From contig NZ_PDNI01000071.1 in the NCBI RefSeq assembly GCF_002925845.1, positions 124,001 to 188,000 on the forward strand: a stretch of DNA of 64,000 nt, written 5' to 3'. Positions 8,538 to 17,805 of the stretch are shown in pieces (position 1 is the stretch's first letter; each line of letters opens with the position of its first letter). This DNA comes from Roseovarius nitratireducens (GTDB taxonomy: Bacteria > Pseudomonadota > Alphaproteobacteria > Rhodobacterales > Rhodobacteraceae). The translations under genes and the position numbers were made by a program. The notes below the pieces were generated by a model. The model searched no databases, was not told the DNA's origin, and saw only the letters and a program-made list of their open reading frames with translations.

Positions 8538-10364
8538 CTAGGCGCCGTTTTCATCGCCCTCCGGGAACGTCCAATTGAATTTAAGAAACCAGTGCATTCG
8601 CGCTTTCTCAATAGGTCCAGCGTCTGTGGCGACTTCAACGAGTGAAGCCTTTAAGGTCTTCACCCATGCCGCTTCCTGAGCGAAAGAATTATTTGCGTTG
8701 CGATGCCGATCAGCCAAGGTCTTCATTAGAGCACCGATGACGTCGAACTCGCCTGAAGTTACGTACCCAAAGATCCCCTCAGCAAATTTACGGGGGTCGA
8801 TCACGTGAAGAATTTCAGTACGATAATAGCCTCCTTGGCCAACTCGCCCCGAGAACTCTCGCTCAAATTCGCCTAGATCATCGACCAACAAGCCAAGCAA
8901 CCGCTTCGCCTCATCAGCCTTGGAAACCTCAAATGCCGCAAGTTGAACGTTTTTCATTGCGTCGACAACTGGCTTGTTCAATTCGTCGGGATCGAAAGCG
9001 TACCCACCGAACGAAAATCCCCTCTCGAAGCTCCACCCGTATTCCCTGCCATATCTTGCAGCAGGTATCTTTCCCATTTCGGACAGCGCCTTGATCCGTT
9101 CTTTGATTTTCTTCGCAGTTTCGGCACCGCTTCCATCGCCATCTTCGGCGATGGCAATGAGATCATGTGCCATATGCAAATATGGACCCGGTTCAATTTC
9201 TTCGTCTTCGAAAATGTGAGAAACAACTGCGCTATGGGTACGCGCCAGTTCGTCAGATGGCATCAGTCTCCATTCGACGAAGCGCCGCCAGAGAGGGGGC
9301 TCCGACTCACCAGAGAACTGCTTTGTCGCGCGAAGTGCCGAATTTATCTTTTCGGGTTCCTCAAAGCCGATACCAATTAACGAAACTCCTAAATCAATTG
9401 GTAGAATACTGGCCGAATTTCCGGCGAAAATCTCCGCCTTAGGATGCTTTTTGAAGCAAGCGTACAAGGGATGCTGCTTCTCCCCCTCAGCAGGCTTCAC
9501 AACGCATTTAGGATTATCACGCTCACTCAAATGTTGAGAACTCATACTCGCAGTCGCAAGCGCCATTGACAAAACTAGGTAAGTGCGCACAAACCGGTGC
9601 ATTGAATCCGTGGAAGTACGAAGGTCTTCTTCAAGAACGTCAATGACTCGCCCACAATCGTGGATGCACTGCCTAAGAACTCTGAGGTTGCCATGCTCTG
9701 CTGAAGCGAACACATCTAAAACTAGATCATGGTTGAATTGGAACCACTGTTTCCCATGGCCGTCTGGCATTGAATTGATGAAATCGGGAAGCGCCTTATC
9801 TACGTCGGCCACAATTCTGACGGTCCGGCCTACCACCTTTTCCTTGAGCGTCAAGAATAGCTCGGGCTTTGATGTTTCTTTGTCGATGTCTTTATCCTGC
9901 TCAATGAACCCGCAAAGAACGACGTTCTTTGACTTGTGCTCAACGAACTCGTTGAGCAGCCCCAATACCTCGGCAGGTGACATCTCACATCGCTCGACGT
10001 CATCAAAGATAAGAAGATCAGGCAAATTACTTACCATGCGATCTTCAACTGCGTCTTGAACAATGGACCCAGCATTGCCGTATTTCGCAAAAAAACCGAG
10101 AGTACTACCAAGCATTCCAACCGCGTCCGCAATCTTTGCATCGGAGGTTTCGGCGAGAAGGGCTCGTCGGAATGTCTTTTGATCTTTGACACCGTTCAAT
10201 GTCACATAGCGGGCATTGCCCTTGTTTACGGCATCCTTGAACTCGTGCTTCACCAGATGTGTCTTACCTGCCCCCCACGGTGCTTCGATCATGAAAGCGT
10301 ATTTCGGTTCCTTGATATTAGTGTATTCGTGGAGTGCACTGATTGCTGCTGTATTCTGATCCAT
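8538..10364 (-). CDS. KAP-type P-loop NTPase on a lower-GC insert
   Basis: The 608-residue protein has a Walker A motif at residues 28-35 (APWGAGKT), preceded by a KAP-like leader with FMIEAP, and a Walker B at about 117-125 (LLIFDDVERCEM). LGLLNEFVEHKSKNVVLCGF follows, the sensor-strand arrangement of KAP/STAND ATPases. No transmembrane insertion is evident and the C-terminal 350 residues match nothing I recognise. Base and codon use are clearly lower in GC than in the flanking glnD and ctpA genes, and the gene stands alone between repeat-bearing borders, so it was probably acquired. KAP ATPases are often found on islands and in some defence loci, but a defence role is only inference. Confidence 0.7.
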   Translation of the reverse strand: MDQNTAAISALHEYTNIKEPKYAFMIEAPWGAGKTHLVKHEFKDAVNKGNARYVTLNGVKDQKTFRRALLAETSDAKIADAVGMLGSTLGFFAKYGNAGSIVQDAVEDRMVSNLPDLLIFDDVERCEMSPAEVLGLLNEFVEHKSKNVVLCGFIEQDKDIDKETSKPELFLTLKEKVVGRTVRIVADVDKALPDFINSMPDGHGKQWFQFNHDLVLDVFASAEHGNLRVLRQCIHDCGRVIDVLEEDLRTSTDSMHRFVRTYLVLSMALATASMSSQHLSERDNPKCVVKPAEGEKQHPLYACFKKHPKAEIFAGNSASILPIDLGVSLIGIGFEEPEKINSALRATKQFSGESEPPLWRRFVEWRLMPSDELARTHSAVVSHIFEDEEIEPGPYLHMAHDLIAIAEDGDGSGAETAKKIKERIKALSEMGKIPAARYGREYGWSFERGFSFGGYAFDPDELNKPVVDAMKNVQLAAFEVSKADEAKRLLGLLVDDLGEFEREFSGRVGQGGYYRTEILHVIDPRKFAEGIFGYVTSGEFDVIGALMKTLADRHRNANNSFAQEAAWVKTLKASLVEVATDAGPIEKARMHWFLKFNWTFPEGDENGA

Positions 10365-10439
10365 GATCTGGCTTCGCTCCCGCTTCCCGGATGCATGTTA
10401 GGCGGGCTGCTTCGCAAGGCCAAGGTCCGGTTTGGGTCG

Positions 10440-10505
10440 GTCCAATTGTTGGACGAAGCTGCAGCGATCCGACTTTGCAAACTCCGCTCCCTGCGCAAAG
10501 CCGAC
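10440..10505. repeat. Dispersed repeat bordering the NTPase insert
   Basis: The segment starts with the inverted repeat GTCCAA-TTG-TTGGAC (10440-10454) and contains TTGCAAACTCCGCTCCC at 10475-10491. The exact reverse complement of that 17-mer occurs at 35089-35105, with a further GTCG shared next to it. It lies between the NTPase start and the end of glnD. It looks like one copy of a degenerate genome-wide element rather than a gene. Confidence 0.6.
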
Positions 10506-10516
10506 ACCACCCCCCT

Positions 10517-13285
10517 TCACTCCCTCGCCCGCTCCACCCCCTCGTCGATGGCGGTGCGGAGTTTTTTCTCCAGCGCCACGCGCTTGCTCTCGGTGTGGAA
10601 TTTCAGGCCGAACATGTCCTTGACGTAGAAGGTATCCACCACCTGCTCGCCATAGGTCGCGATCACGGCGGAGGCGATATAGACATTTGCGGCGGCAAGC
10701 GTTCGGGTGAGGTCGTAGAGCAGGCCGGGGCGGTCGCGGGTATCGACCTCGATGATGGTGTAGATCTCGGAGCCGTCATTGTCGAAGGTGATATGCGTGG
10801 GCACGCGGAAGGCGCGTTCGCGTTTCCTCAGCTTGTCGCGGGACTTGATCGCGTCGCGCGGGACGACCTCGCCCTTGAGCGTCTTCTGGATCATCTGGCG
10901 CAGGCGGGGCAGGCGGCTTTCCTCGAACGGGTGGCCGTCGGCATCCTGTATCCAGAACACGGCGGTGGCAAACCCGTCCTTGGATGTATACGTGCGCGCA
11001 TCGACCACGTTGGCCCCCACCAGCGCCAGCGCGCCCGCCAGCCGCGAAAAGATGCCGGGGTGATCGGCCAGCGCGAAACAGGCGCGGGTGGCATCGCGGT
11101 CCGCATCGATCGCCAGGTCGATGGCGATCTCGTCGGCATGCAGGTCGCGCAGGAGCCGGGCAAAGACCACATGGGCGGTGACGTGCAGCCCCTGCCAGTA
11201 TGGGGCATAGTGGCGTGCGGTCTCGGCCTTGAGGTCGCGCGCGTCCCAGTCCGACAGCGCCTCGCGCAGGTTGCGCTTGGCGTCCGCGCCGCGCTGTTCG
11301 CGGGTGAGCGCCTCCATCCCGTCTTCGAGCACGCGCCGCGTCTGGCGGTAAAGCGCGCGCAGCAGTGATGCCTTCCAGTTGTTCCAGGTGCCGGGGCCGA
11401 CGCCGCGAATGTCGCAGACGGTCAGCAGCAACAGCAGGTCGAGCCGCTCGCGGCTCTGCACCGCCTTGGCAAAGTCGCGCACGGTGCGCGGGTCGGCGAT
11501 GTCGCGTTTCTGGGCGGTGTCGGACATCAGCAGGTGATGGCGCACCAGCCATTCGGCGGTATCGACCTCGCGCGGCTTCAGCCCGAGGCGTGGCGCCACC
11601 TTGCGCGCGATCCGCGCCCCGAGGATCGAGTGGTCCTCGGGTCGCCCCTTGCCGATGTCGTGCAACAGCAGCGCCACGTAGAGCACGCGGCGATTGATCC
11701 CTTCCTTGAGGATCGAGGACGACACCGGCAACTCCTCGATCAGCTCGCGCCGCTCGATCCGGGCAAGGTGAGAGATACACTGGATGATGTGTTCGTCCAC
11801 CGTGTAGTGGTGATACATGTTGAATTGCATCATCGCCCGGACCGGTTCGAATTCGGGGATGAAGGCCGACAACACGCCAAGCTCGTTCATCCGCCGCAGC
11901 GCGCGCTCGGGGTTGCCGTGTTTCAGCAGCAGGTCGAGAAACAGCTTCTGCGCCCGCGCGTCGTTGCGAAACCCCTCGTCGATCAGCCCGAGATGGTTGG
12001 TGACCAGCAGCATCGCCTCGGGGTGGATGAGCAGCCCGGTGCGCAGCCCCTCCTCGAACAGCCGCAACAGGTTCAGCGGGTCGGAGAGGAAGTTGACCTC
12101 GTCGGCGATGGCGAGGCGGCCGTTCACCTGCGCGTAGCCACGGCGCAGCTTCTTGCGGCGCTTGAGCAGGCGTTGCAGCAGCGGCTCGGCTTTCTGCTGC
12201 GCGGCCTCGAGCTTGGTGAGGAAGATACGCGTCAGGTCGCCCACGGCGGTGGCGTGGCGGAAATAGTCCTGCATGAAGATTTCCACGCCGCGCCGCCCGC
12301 CGCGGTCGGTATAGCCCATGCGCTCGGCCACCTCGACCTGCATGTCGAAGGTGAGTTGATCGTTGGCGCGGTTCGCGATCAGGTGCAGGTGACAGCGCAC
12401 CGCCCAGAGGAAATTCTCGGCGCGGATGAAGGTGCCAAGCTCGTCGCCGGTGAAGGTGCCGAGCGCCACAAGCTCGCTCACCTCGCGGACGTGGTGGATG
12501 TACTTGGCGATCCAGAACAGCGATTGCAGGTCGCGAAGGCCCCCCTTGCCCTCCTTGACGTTGGGCTCGACCATGTAGCGCTCGCCCTGCTTCTCGTGGC
12601 GGGTGTCGCGCTCGGCGAGCTTGGCCTCGGTGAATTCCCGCTCGGTACCGGTGAACAGCTCGTCGCGCAGGCGGCTGTCGAGCCGGGCGGCAAGCTCCGC
12701 GTCGCCGCCGAGAAAGCGGTTTTCCAGCAGCGCGGTGCGGATGGTGAAATCCTGCGCACCGAGCCGCAGGCAATCGCGCACGGTGCGGCTTGCGTGGCCC
12801 ACCTTGAGGCGCAGGTCCCACAGGATGTAGAGCATCGATTCGATTACGCTCTCGGCCCAGGGCGTGATCTTGTAGGGGGTGAGAAACAGCAGGTCCACGT
12901 CCGAGAAGGGGGCCATCTCGCCGCGTCCGTAGCCGCCGACGGCACAGACCGCGACCCGCTCTGATTCGGTGGGGTTGGAGAGCGGGTGCATCGCCTTGGT
13001 GGCCAGGTCGAGCGCGGCAAGCACCACGCTGTCGGTAAGCCAGCACCATGCGCGCGTGGCCGGGCGCGCATCGAACGGGCGGGTGGCAAAGGCCGCGGCG
13101 ATGGCCCGGCGACCGCCCTGCATCGCCTCGGTAAGGATCGGCACGGCGGCGCGCCGCAGGTCAGCGGCGTTCTCCGCGTGTGCGGCGGCGGCGCCGAGGT
13201 CACGGGCGAGCGCCTCCGCGTCAAGTATCTGCTCTTGCGGCAGGATCAGGTCGTCGGGTCGCGCGGGTGTATCCAGGAGTGTCAT
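10517..13285 (-). CDS. glnD: Bifunctional PII uridylyltransferase/uridylyl-removing enzyme
   Basis: This 922-residue enzyme senses glutamine and adds or removes UMP on PII proteins, setting nitrogen regulation in the cytosol. Its order is as expected: the nucleotidyltransferase core GGYGRGEMAPFSDVD at residues 117-131, the helical KEGKGGLRDLQSLFWIAKY segment, a central HD domain (LLHDIGKGRPEDHS), and two C-terminal ACT domains (beginning FSRLAGALALVGANVVDART and RPGLLYDLTRTLAAANV). I use the ATG at 13285, 16 bases after the lppC-like stop; a start 12 codons upstream would overlap that gene. It is probably co-transcribed with the lppC-like gene. Confidence 0.96.
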   Translation of the reverse strand: MTLLDTPARPDDLILPQEQILDAEALARDLGAAAAHAENAADLRRAAVPILTEAMQGGRRAIAAAFATRPFDARPATRAWCWLTDSVVLAALDLATKAMHPLSNPTESERVAVCAVGGYGRGEMAPFSDVDLLFLTPYKITPWAESVIESMLYILWDLRLKVGHASRTVRDCLRLGAQDFTIRTALLENRFLGGDAELAARLDSRLRDELFTGTEREFTEAKLAERDTRHEKQGERYMVEPNVKEGKGGLRDLQSLFWIAKYIHHVREVSELVALGTFTGDELGTFIRAENFLWAVRCHLHLIANRANDQLTFDMQVEVAERMGYTDRGGRRGVEIFMQDYFRHATAVGDLTRIFLTKLEAAQQKAEPLLQRLLKRRKKLRRGYAQVNGRLAIADEVNFLSDPLNLLRLFEEGLRTGLLIHPEAMLLVTNHLGLIDEGFRNDARAQKLFLDLLLKHGNPERALRRMNELGVLSAFIPEFEPVRAMMQFNMYHHYTVDEHIIQCISHLARIERRELIEELPVSSSILKEGINRRVLYVALLLHDIGKGRPEDHSILGARIARKVAPRLGLKPREVDTAEWLVRHHLLMSDTAQKRDIADPRTVRDFAKAVQSRERLDLLLLLTVCDIRGVGPGTWNNWKASLLRALYRQTRRVLEDGMEALTREQRGADAKRNLREALSDWDARDLKAETARHYAPYWQGLHVTAHVVFARLLRDLHADEIAIDLAIDADRDATRACFALADHPGIFSRLAGALALVGANVVDARTYTSKDGFATAVFWIQDADGHPFEESRLPRLRQMIQKTLKGEVVPRDAIKSRDKLRKRERAFRVPTHITFDNDGSEIYTIIEVDTRDRPGLLYDLTRTLAAANVYIASAVIATYGEQVVDTFYVKDMFGLKFHTESKRVALEKKLRTAIDEGVERARE

Positions 13286-13301
13286 GCCAGGGCGGGGCGG
13301 C

Positions 13302-14480
13302 TCAGAAGCCCGCGCCGCCAAAGCTCTGTGGAGCGGGCGACAGGATGTTGACGGTACCGTCGGTTATCGTCGCCACCGCGAGGCCGCGCGCGTTGCTGCC
13401 ATCGGGCAACAGCCGGAACACGCCGTTCACGCCCTGAAAGCCCGCCGGTTGCGTGAGATCGCCGCGCGTCAGCCCGCGCCCGGCCTTGGCCAGTGCCCCG
13501 ACCGCGGCGATGCCGTCATAGGCCAACCCGGCGATCGGGTGCGGCGGGTTGCCCTGCGCGGCCTCGAACCGGCGGGCGAACTGCGCCGAGCGGGCCGGAT
13601 CGGGCAGCGCGAACCAGCCGCCCTGCACCCCCGGCAATTCCAGCGTTTGCGGCGGCGTGTCCCAGCGCGTCAGGCCGATATACTGCATCCGGTCGGGGCC
13701 GAGCCCCGCTTCGGGCAGCATCTGCGAAAACAGCGGCAGCGCGCCCGCGGTATTGGCGGTGAGAAAGATCGCGTCAGCGGCGTTGGTTTCGGCGACGGTG
13801 CGGATCTCGGGCACGGCGTTTACCACGCCATCCTGCGAGAATTCGTAGGAGACACTGCCCGCGAGCGTGGCCCCCTCGGCCTGCACCGCGTTTGCGATCG
13901 CGTCGCGACCGAGGCGGCCTGCGAGGTTGTCGGAATGGACCGTCATGATCCGGCTCTTGCCCTGCCTGACCGCGTAGCTTGCGAGCCGGTCGGCAGTGGT
14001 GCGGAAGGTCTGGCCGAGCACGAACAGGTTGCCGCCCGCGATGGTCGGGTTGTTGGAGAAGGCCAGCACGTTGATGTTGCGATCGGCTGTGGCGACGGCG
14101 ACGGCATTGGCCGAGGAGGCGTGCAGCGGCCCGATGATGATGCGCGCGCCATCGGCGACGGCGTTGAGCGCGGCCTGCTGCGCCTGCGCGGGCTGTCCGG
14201 CGGTGCCGTAGACGCGCAGGTCGATCTCGACGCCCCCGAGATCGCTCACCGCGAGCCGCGCGGCGGCTTCCAGATCGCGGGCGAGGCTGGCCACTTGCGC
14301 GTCCGCCGTGCCATGCGGCACCAGAAGTGCCACCGGCACCGCCTCGCCGCGGCTCACTCCTCCGCCTCCTCCGCCGGTATTGGCCAGCGGCACCGGCGCG
14401 CAGGCGGCGGCAGCCACGAGCACCACCAGTGCTGCGAGGCGGGCGATCGGCTTGCGAAGGGCGGCAGGAACGGCGAACAT
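13302..14480 (-). CDS. LppC/LpoA-like lipoprotein, penicillin-binding protein activator
   Basis: The 392-residue protein begins with a lipoprotein signal ending AAAAC (Cys27), a Gly-rich linker, then a type I periplasmic-binding fold (VPVALLVPHGTADAQVAS, GARIIIGPLHASSANAVA, NINVLAFSNNPTIAG, GLTRWDTPPQTLELPG). The family includes LpoA, which stimulates peptidoglycan synthase PBP1a from the outer membrane. Here only the C-terminal PBP-like half is present, as is usual in alphaproteobacteria. The ATG at 14480 follows GGAGTGAGA; an upstream in-frame ATG would bury the signal peptide. It is divergent from rsmI, the usual partner. Confidence 0.85.
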   Translation of the reverse strand: MFAVPAALRKPIARLAALVVLVAAAACAPVPLANTGGGGGGVSRGEAVPVALLVPHGTADAQVASLARDLEAAARLAVSDLGGVEIDLRVYGTAGQPAQAQQAALNAVADGARIIIGPLHASSANAVAVATADRNINVLAFSNNPTIAGGNLFVLGQTFRTTADRLASYAVRQGKSRIMTVHSDNLAGRLGRDAIANAVQAEGATLAGSVSYEFSQDGVVNAVPEIRTVAETNAADAIFLTANTAGALPLFSQMLPEAGLGPDRMQYIGLTRWDTPPQTLELPGVQGGWFALPDPARSAQFARRFEAAQGNPPHPIAGLAYDGIAAVGALAKAGRGLTRGDLTQPAGFQGVNGVFRLLPDGSNARGLAVATITDGTVNILSPAPQSFGGAGF

Positions 14481-14563
14481 GGCAATCTCACTCCGTGTTG
14501 TGGGTACCGGCGACAGGATACCTGTCGCCTCGATCATAGCCGTCATGTGAAAAGGGTCCAGAG

Positions 14564-15442
14564 ATGATTGCCGAAACGCGCAAACCGGCGGCGGGTCTCC
14601 ACCTGATCGCCACGCCGATCGGGACGGCGCGTGATATCACCCTGCGTGCGCTTGACCTGCTGGCGTCGGCGGACGTGCTTGTGGCCGAGGACACCCGCAG
14701 CCTGCGACGGCTGATGGAGATCCACGGCATCGGCTTGGGCGACCGTCCGCTCTGGGCCTATCACGACCATAACGGCGCGCGGATGCGTCCGCGCATACTG
14801 GCGGCGCTGGCTGCCGGGCAGTCGGTGGTCTATGCCGCCGAAGCGGGCACGCCGATGGTGGCCGATCCCGGCTTCGACCTGGCGCGGGCGGCGGTGGCCG
14901 AGGGCTATCCGCTGGTCTCGGCGCCGGGGCCTTCGGCGGCGGTCACGGCGCTGACGCTGTCGGGGCTACCCACCGACCGGTTTCTCTTTGCCGGCTTCCT
15001 GCCCGCGACTGCCGGGCGGCGGCGGACGGTGCTGGAGGAGCTTGCCGCCGTGCCCGCGACGCTCATTTTCTACGAATCGCCAAGGCGCGTCGCGGCGATG
15101 CTGGAGGATGCGGCCAAGGTGTTGGGCGGCGGGCGACAGGCGGCGCTGTGCCGGGAAATCACCAAGAAATTCGAGGAGATACGCCGCGACACGCTGTCCG
15201 ATCTCGCGACCCAATGCGCCGGAACGACCCTCAAGGGCGAGATCGTGGTGGTGATCGATCGCGGGGATCAGTCAAATGTTAAGGAAACGGATTTAGACAG
15301 TGCGCTGGAAGAGGCATTAAAAGAGGGATCGGTGCGCGATGCCGCCAATCTGGTGGCGGCGCGCCTCGGGCTGCCAAGGCGCACGGTCTATCAGCGCGCC
15401 TTGGTTCTGGCGGCACCCGGTGACCGGTCGGATCGTGACTGA
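14564..15442 (+). CDS. rsmI: 16S rRNA (cytidine1402-2'-O)-methyltransferase
   Basis: The 292-residue SAM enzyme of the tetrapyrrole-methylase fold 2'-O-methylates C1402 in the decoding centre. Landmarks are LHLIATPIGTARDITLRAL at the N-terminus, VAEDTRSLRRLM, AAEAGTPMVADPGFDL (SAM-binding loop), VSAPGPSAAVTALTLSG, and ATLIFYESPRRV. REITKKFEE follows, and a small C-terminal helical domain ends the protein. It heads a plus-strand run rsmI-yraN-gshB-hydrolase and diverges from the LppC-like gene; the 83-base gap must hold both promoters. Confidence 0.95.
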   Translation: MIAETRKPAAGLHLIATPIGTARDITLRALDLLASADVLVAEDTRSLRRLMEIHGIGLGDRPLWAYHDHNGARMRPRILAALAAGQSVVYAAEAGTPMVADPGFDLARAAVAEGYPLVSAPGPSAAVTALTLSGLPTDRFLFAGFLPATAGRRRTVLEELAAVPATLIFYESPRRVAAMLEDAAKVLGGGRQAALCREITKKFEEIRRDTLSDLATQCAGTTLKGEIVVVIDRGDQSNVKETDLDSALEEALKEGSVRDAANLVAARLGLPRRTVYQRALVLAAPGDRSDRD

Positions 15443-15481
15443 GCGCGCGGTCGCGGGGTGCGGGATCGAGAGGTGACGAGT

Positions 15482-15934
15482 ATGGAAAGGGTGCGCAGGA
15501 TGGAAACGCGGCAACTGGCATTCGATTTCGAGGGGGCACCACCATCGGTGCCGGCACCTAGGCTGTCGCGCCGGCAAGAGCGCGGCCTGCGTGCCTGGCT
15601 GAGCGGGCAGGCCGCCGAGGAGAGCGTGGCGCGCCATTACGAGGCGCGCGGTGTGCGGGTCCTCGCCCGGCGCTGGCGGGGCGAGAGCGGCGAGATCGAC
15701 CTCGTGCTGCGCGCGCCCGACACCTATGTCTTTTGCGAGGTCAAGCGCGCGGCGAGTTTCGACCTGGCGCTGAACCGGCTGCGCCACGGGCAGATGGAGC
15801 GCATTTATCACGCGGCCTCGGAATATATCGGTCTTACGCCCGAGGGGCAGCTTGCCCCGGTGCGGTTCGACGTGGCGGCGGTGGACGCGACCGGGGCCGT
15901 GCACCTGCTCGAGGCGGCCTTCGGTCATTTCTGA
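15482..15934 (+). CDS. yraN: YraN/UPF0102 family endonuclease-like protein
   Basis: The 150-residue protein has the UPF0102 restriction-endonuclease-like core: GQAAEESVARHYEARGVRVLARRWRG is the N-terminal helix-strand, split here as GQAAEESVARHYEARG and VLARRWRG. ESGEIDLVLRAPDTYVFCEVK then carries the Asp...Glu-x-Lys metal-binding set. The fold suggests a nuclease, but no substrate is established. GAGAGGTGAC stands before the ATG chosen at 15482; an ATG at 15500 is an alternative. The position between rsmI and gshB is conserved in many proteobacteria. Confidence 0.85.
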   Translation: MERVRRMETRQLAFDFEGAPPSVPAPRLSRRQERGLRAWLSGQAAEESVARHYEARGVRVLARRWRGESGEIDLVLRAPDTYVFCEVKRAASFDLALNRLRHGQMERIYHAASEYIGLTPEGQLAPVRFDVAAVDATGAVHLLEAAFGHF

Positions 15935-15994
15935 ATTGCGCCCCGGAACGGGTTGGCCCATGAAAGGAAAGGACGCACAACCACGGGGAACGGG

Positions 15995-16930
15995 ATGAAG
16001 GTCGCCTTTCAGATGGACCCGATCGGGCCGGTCGATATCGAAGCGGACAGCACGTTCAGGCTCGCGCTGGAGGCGCAGAAGCGCGGCCACGAGTTGTTCT
16101 ACTACACGCCGGAGCGGCTGGCCTACGAGGACGGGCGGGTGACGGCGCACGGCTGGCCGCTCCATGTGCAGCGGGTTCTTGGCGATCACTTCAGCCTTGG
16201 CGAAGAGAAGACCGTCGACCTGGGCGATTTCGACGTGGTCTGGCTGCGGCAGGACCCGCCGTTCGACATGTTCTACATAACCACCACGCACCTCCTGCAG
16301 CGGCTGGCGCCGGGCACGCTGGTGGTCAACGATCCGTTCTGGGTGCGCAATTACCCCGAGAAGCTCCTGATTCTCGATTTCCCCGACCTGATGCCGCCCA
16401 CCGCCATCGCGCGGGATATCGGGACAATCCGCGATTTCCGTGCACGCCACGGCGACGTGATCCTCAAGCCGCTCTACGGCAATGGCGGGGCGGGTGTCTT
16501 TCACCTGCCAGAATCCGACCGCAACCTCGCGAGCCTGCACGAGATGTTCACCGGCTTCTCGCGAGAACCGCTGATCGTGCAGAAATACCTGTCCGATGTC
16601 AGCCGCGGCGACAAGCGGGTGATCCTGGTGGATGGCACGCCCATCGGCGCGATCAACCGGGTGCCGGCAGTGGGCGAGACGCGCTCGAACATGCATGTGG
16701 GCGGGCGCGCCGAGAAGGTCGAGATGACGGCGCGCGACCGCGAGATCTGTGACCGGATCGGCCCGCTTCTGCGCGAGAAGGGGCAGGTTTTCGTGGGAAT
16801 CGACGTGATCGGCGATTACCTGACCGAGATCAACGTGACCTCGCCCACGGGCCTGCAGGAGCTGGAACGCTTCGATGGCACCAACGGGGCGGGCCTCATC
16901 TGGGACGCGATCGAGGCGCGGCGGCGGTGA
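15995..16930 (+). CDS. gshB: Glutathione synthetase
   Basis: The 311-residue ATP-grasp ligase joins glycine to gamma-glutamylcysteine in the cytosol. The N-terminus [13 protein letters not shown] is typical, followed by [20 protein letters not shown] and [20 protein letters not shown]. The ATP-binding part includes [34 protein letters not shown], and the C-terminal [19 protein letters not shown]. The start at 15995 fits the conserved N-terminus; an upstream ATG at 15953 adds an unconserved leader. Its TGA overlaps the GTG of the following hydrolase gene. Confidence 0.97.
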   Translation: MKVAFQMDPIGPVDIEADSTFRLALEAQKRGHELFYYTPERLAYEDGRVTAHGWPLHVQRVLGDHFSLGEEKTVDLGDFDVVWLRQDPPFDMFYITTTHLLQRLAPGTLVVNDPFWVRNYPEKLLILDFPDLMPPTAIARDIGTIRDFRARHGDVILKPLYGNGGAGVFHLPESDRNLASLHEMFTGFSREPLIVQKYLSDVSRGDKRVILVDGTPIGAINRVPAVGETRSNMHVGGRAEKVEMTARDREICDRIGPLLREKGQVFVGIDVIGDYLTEINVTSPTGLQELERFDGTNGAGLIWDAIEARRR

Positions 16931-17805
16931 GCTGGCAACTGGCGCTGCTCAACCGGCACCTGCGCTGGTTCGAGAAACCAGCGCTGGCCCGGCACCCGGT
17001 CGAGCGATTGCGGCGCTCCTTCGAACTGAAGTCGAAGTTCTATTTTCACGGCCCGTGGGGGCGCGTCTATCGTCGCGACACGCTCGCAGGCGTGCCGGTG
17101 CAATGGGCACAGGCGCGCGATGCCCGCGAGGAACCGGTCATCCTGTACCTGCATGGCGGGGCCTATGTGTTCGGCTCGTCGAACACGCATCGCGCAATGC
17201 TGGCGCGGCTCTCGGCGCTGACAGGCTTGCGCGCCTGCCTGCCGGATTACCGCCTCGCCCCCGAGCATCCCTTTCCCGCGCAGATCGAGGATGCGCTGGC
17301 TGTCTACCGCGCGCTCAGGACCGGGCACGAGGTCATCATTGGGGGCGATAGCGCGGGGGGCGCGCTGTCCTTCGCGCTCCTGCACGAGATACTGGCGCAG
17401 GACATCGCGCCGCCCAAGGGTGTCTTTGCCCTGTCGCCGCTTACCGACATGACGTTTTCGGGCGCGTCGATCACGGAGAATGCCGAACGCGACGTGGTGC
17501 TCGCCCCTGGCCGGATCGGGGAAATGTGCGAGATGTTTCTCGCGGGGCATGACCCGGACGATCCGCGCGCTTCGCCGCTCCGGGGGCAATACGACGGCGC
17601 GCCACCGGTGTGGATGGTGGTGGGCGATACCGAATTCCTGCGCGATGACGCGGTGCGGATGCAGGCCCGGCTGCGTGCGCAGGGGGTGACCAGCGTGCTG
17701 CATGTCGCGCCCGATCATCCGCATGTCTGGCCGTTGTTTCACAATGTCCTGCCCGAGGCAAAGGCCACCCTGAACGATCTTGCGGACTGGATCAGGGCTC
17801 TTTGA
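16927..17805 (+). CDS. Alpha/beta hydrolase, hormone-sensitive-lipase type
   Basis: This 292-residue esterase-like protein has the HGGAYVFGS oxyanion-hole motif and the [12 protein letters not shown] nucleophile elbow. The Asp in [15 protein letters not shown] and the His in [16 protein letters not shown] complete a plausible Ser-Asp-His triad of the HSL family, which hydrolyses short-chain esters. It starts with GTG overlapping the gshB TGA by four bases, so it is translationally coupled to gshB. Its 3' end overlaps the convergent comM gene by 14 bases. The natural ester is unknown. Confidence 0.85.
   Translation: MSWQLALLNRHLRWFEKPALARHPVERLRRSFELKSKFYFHGPWGRVYRRDTLAGVPVQWAQARDAREEPVILYLHGGAYVFGSSNTHRAMLARLSALTGLRACLPDYRLAPEHPFPAQIEDALAVYRALRTGHEVIIGGDSAGGALSFALLHEILAQDIAPPKGVFALSPLTDMTFSGASITENAERDVVLAPGRIGEMCEMFLAGHDPDDPRASPLRGQYDGAPPVWMVVGDTEFLRDDAVRMQARLRAQGVTSVLHVAPDHPHVWPLFHNVLPEAKATLNDLADWIRAL

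Noticed and set aside
11534-12964. 476-codon plus-strand frame across glnD
   Set aside because: Shadow of glnD; the minus-strand protein has full domain support.
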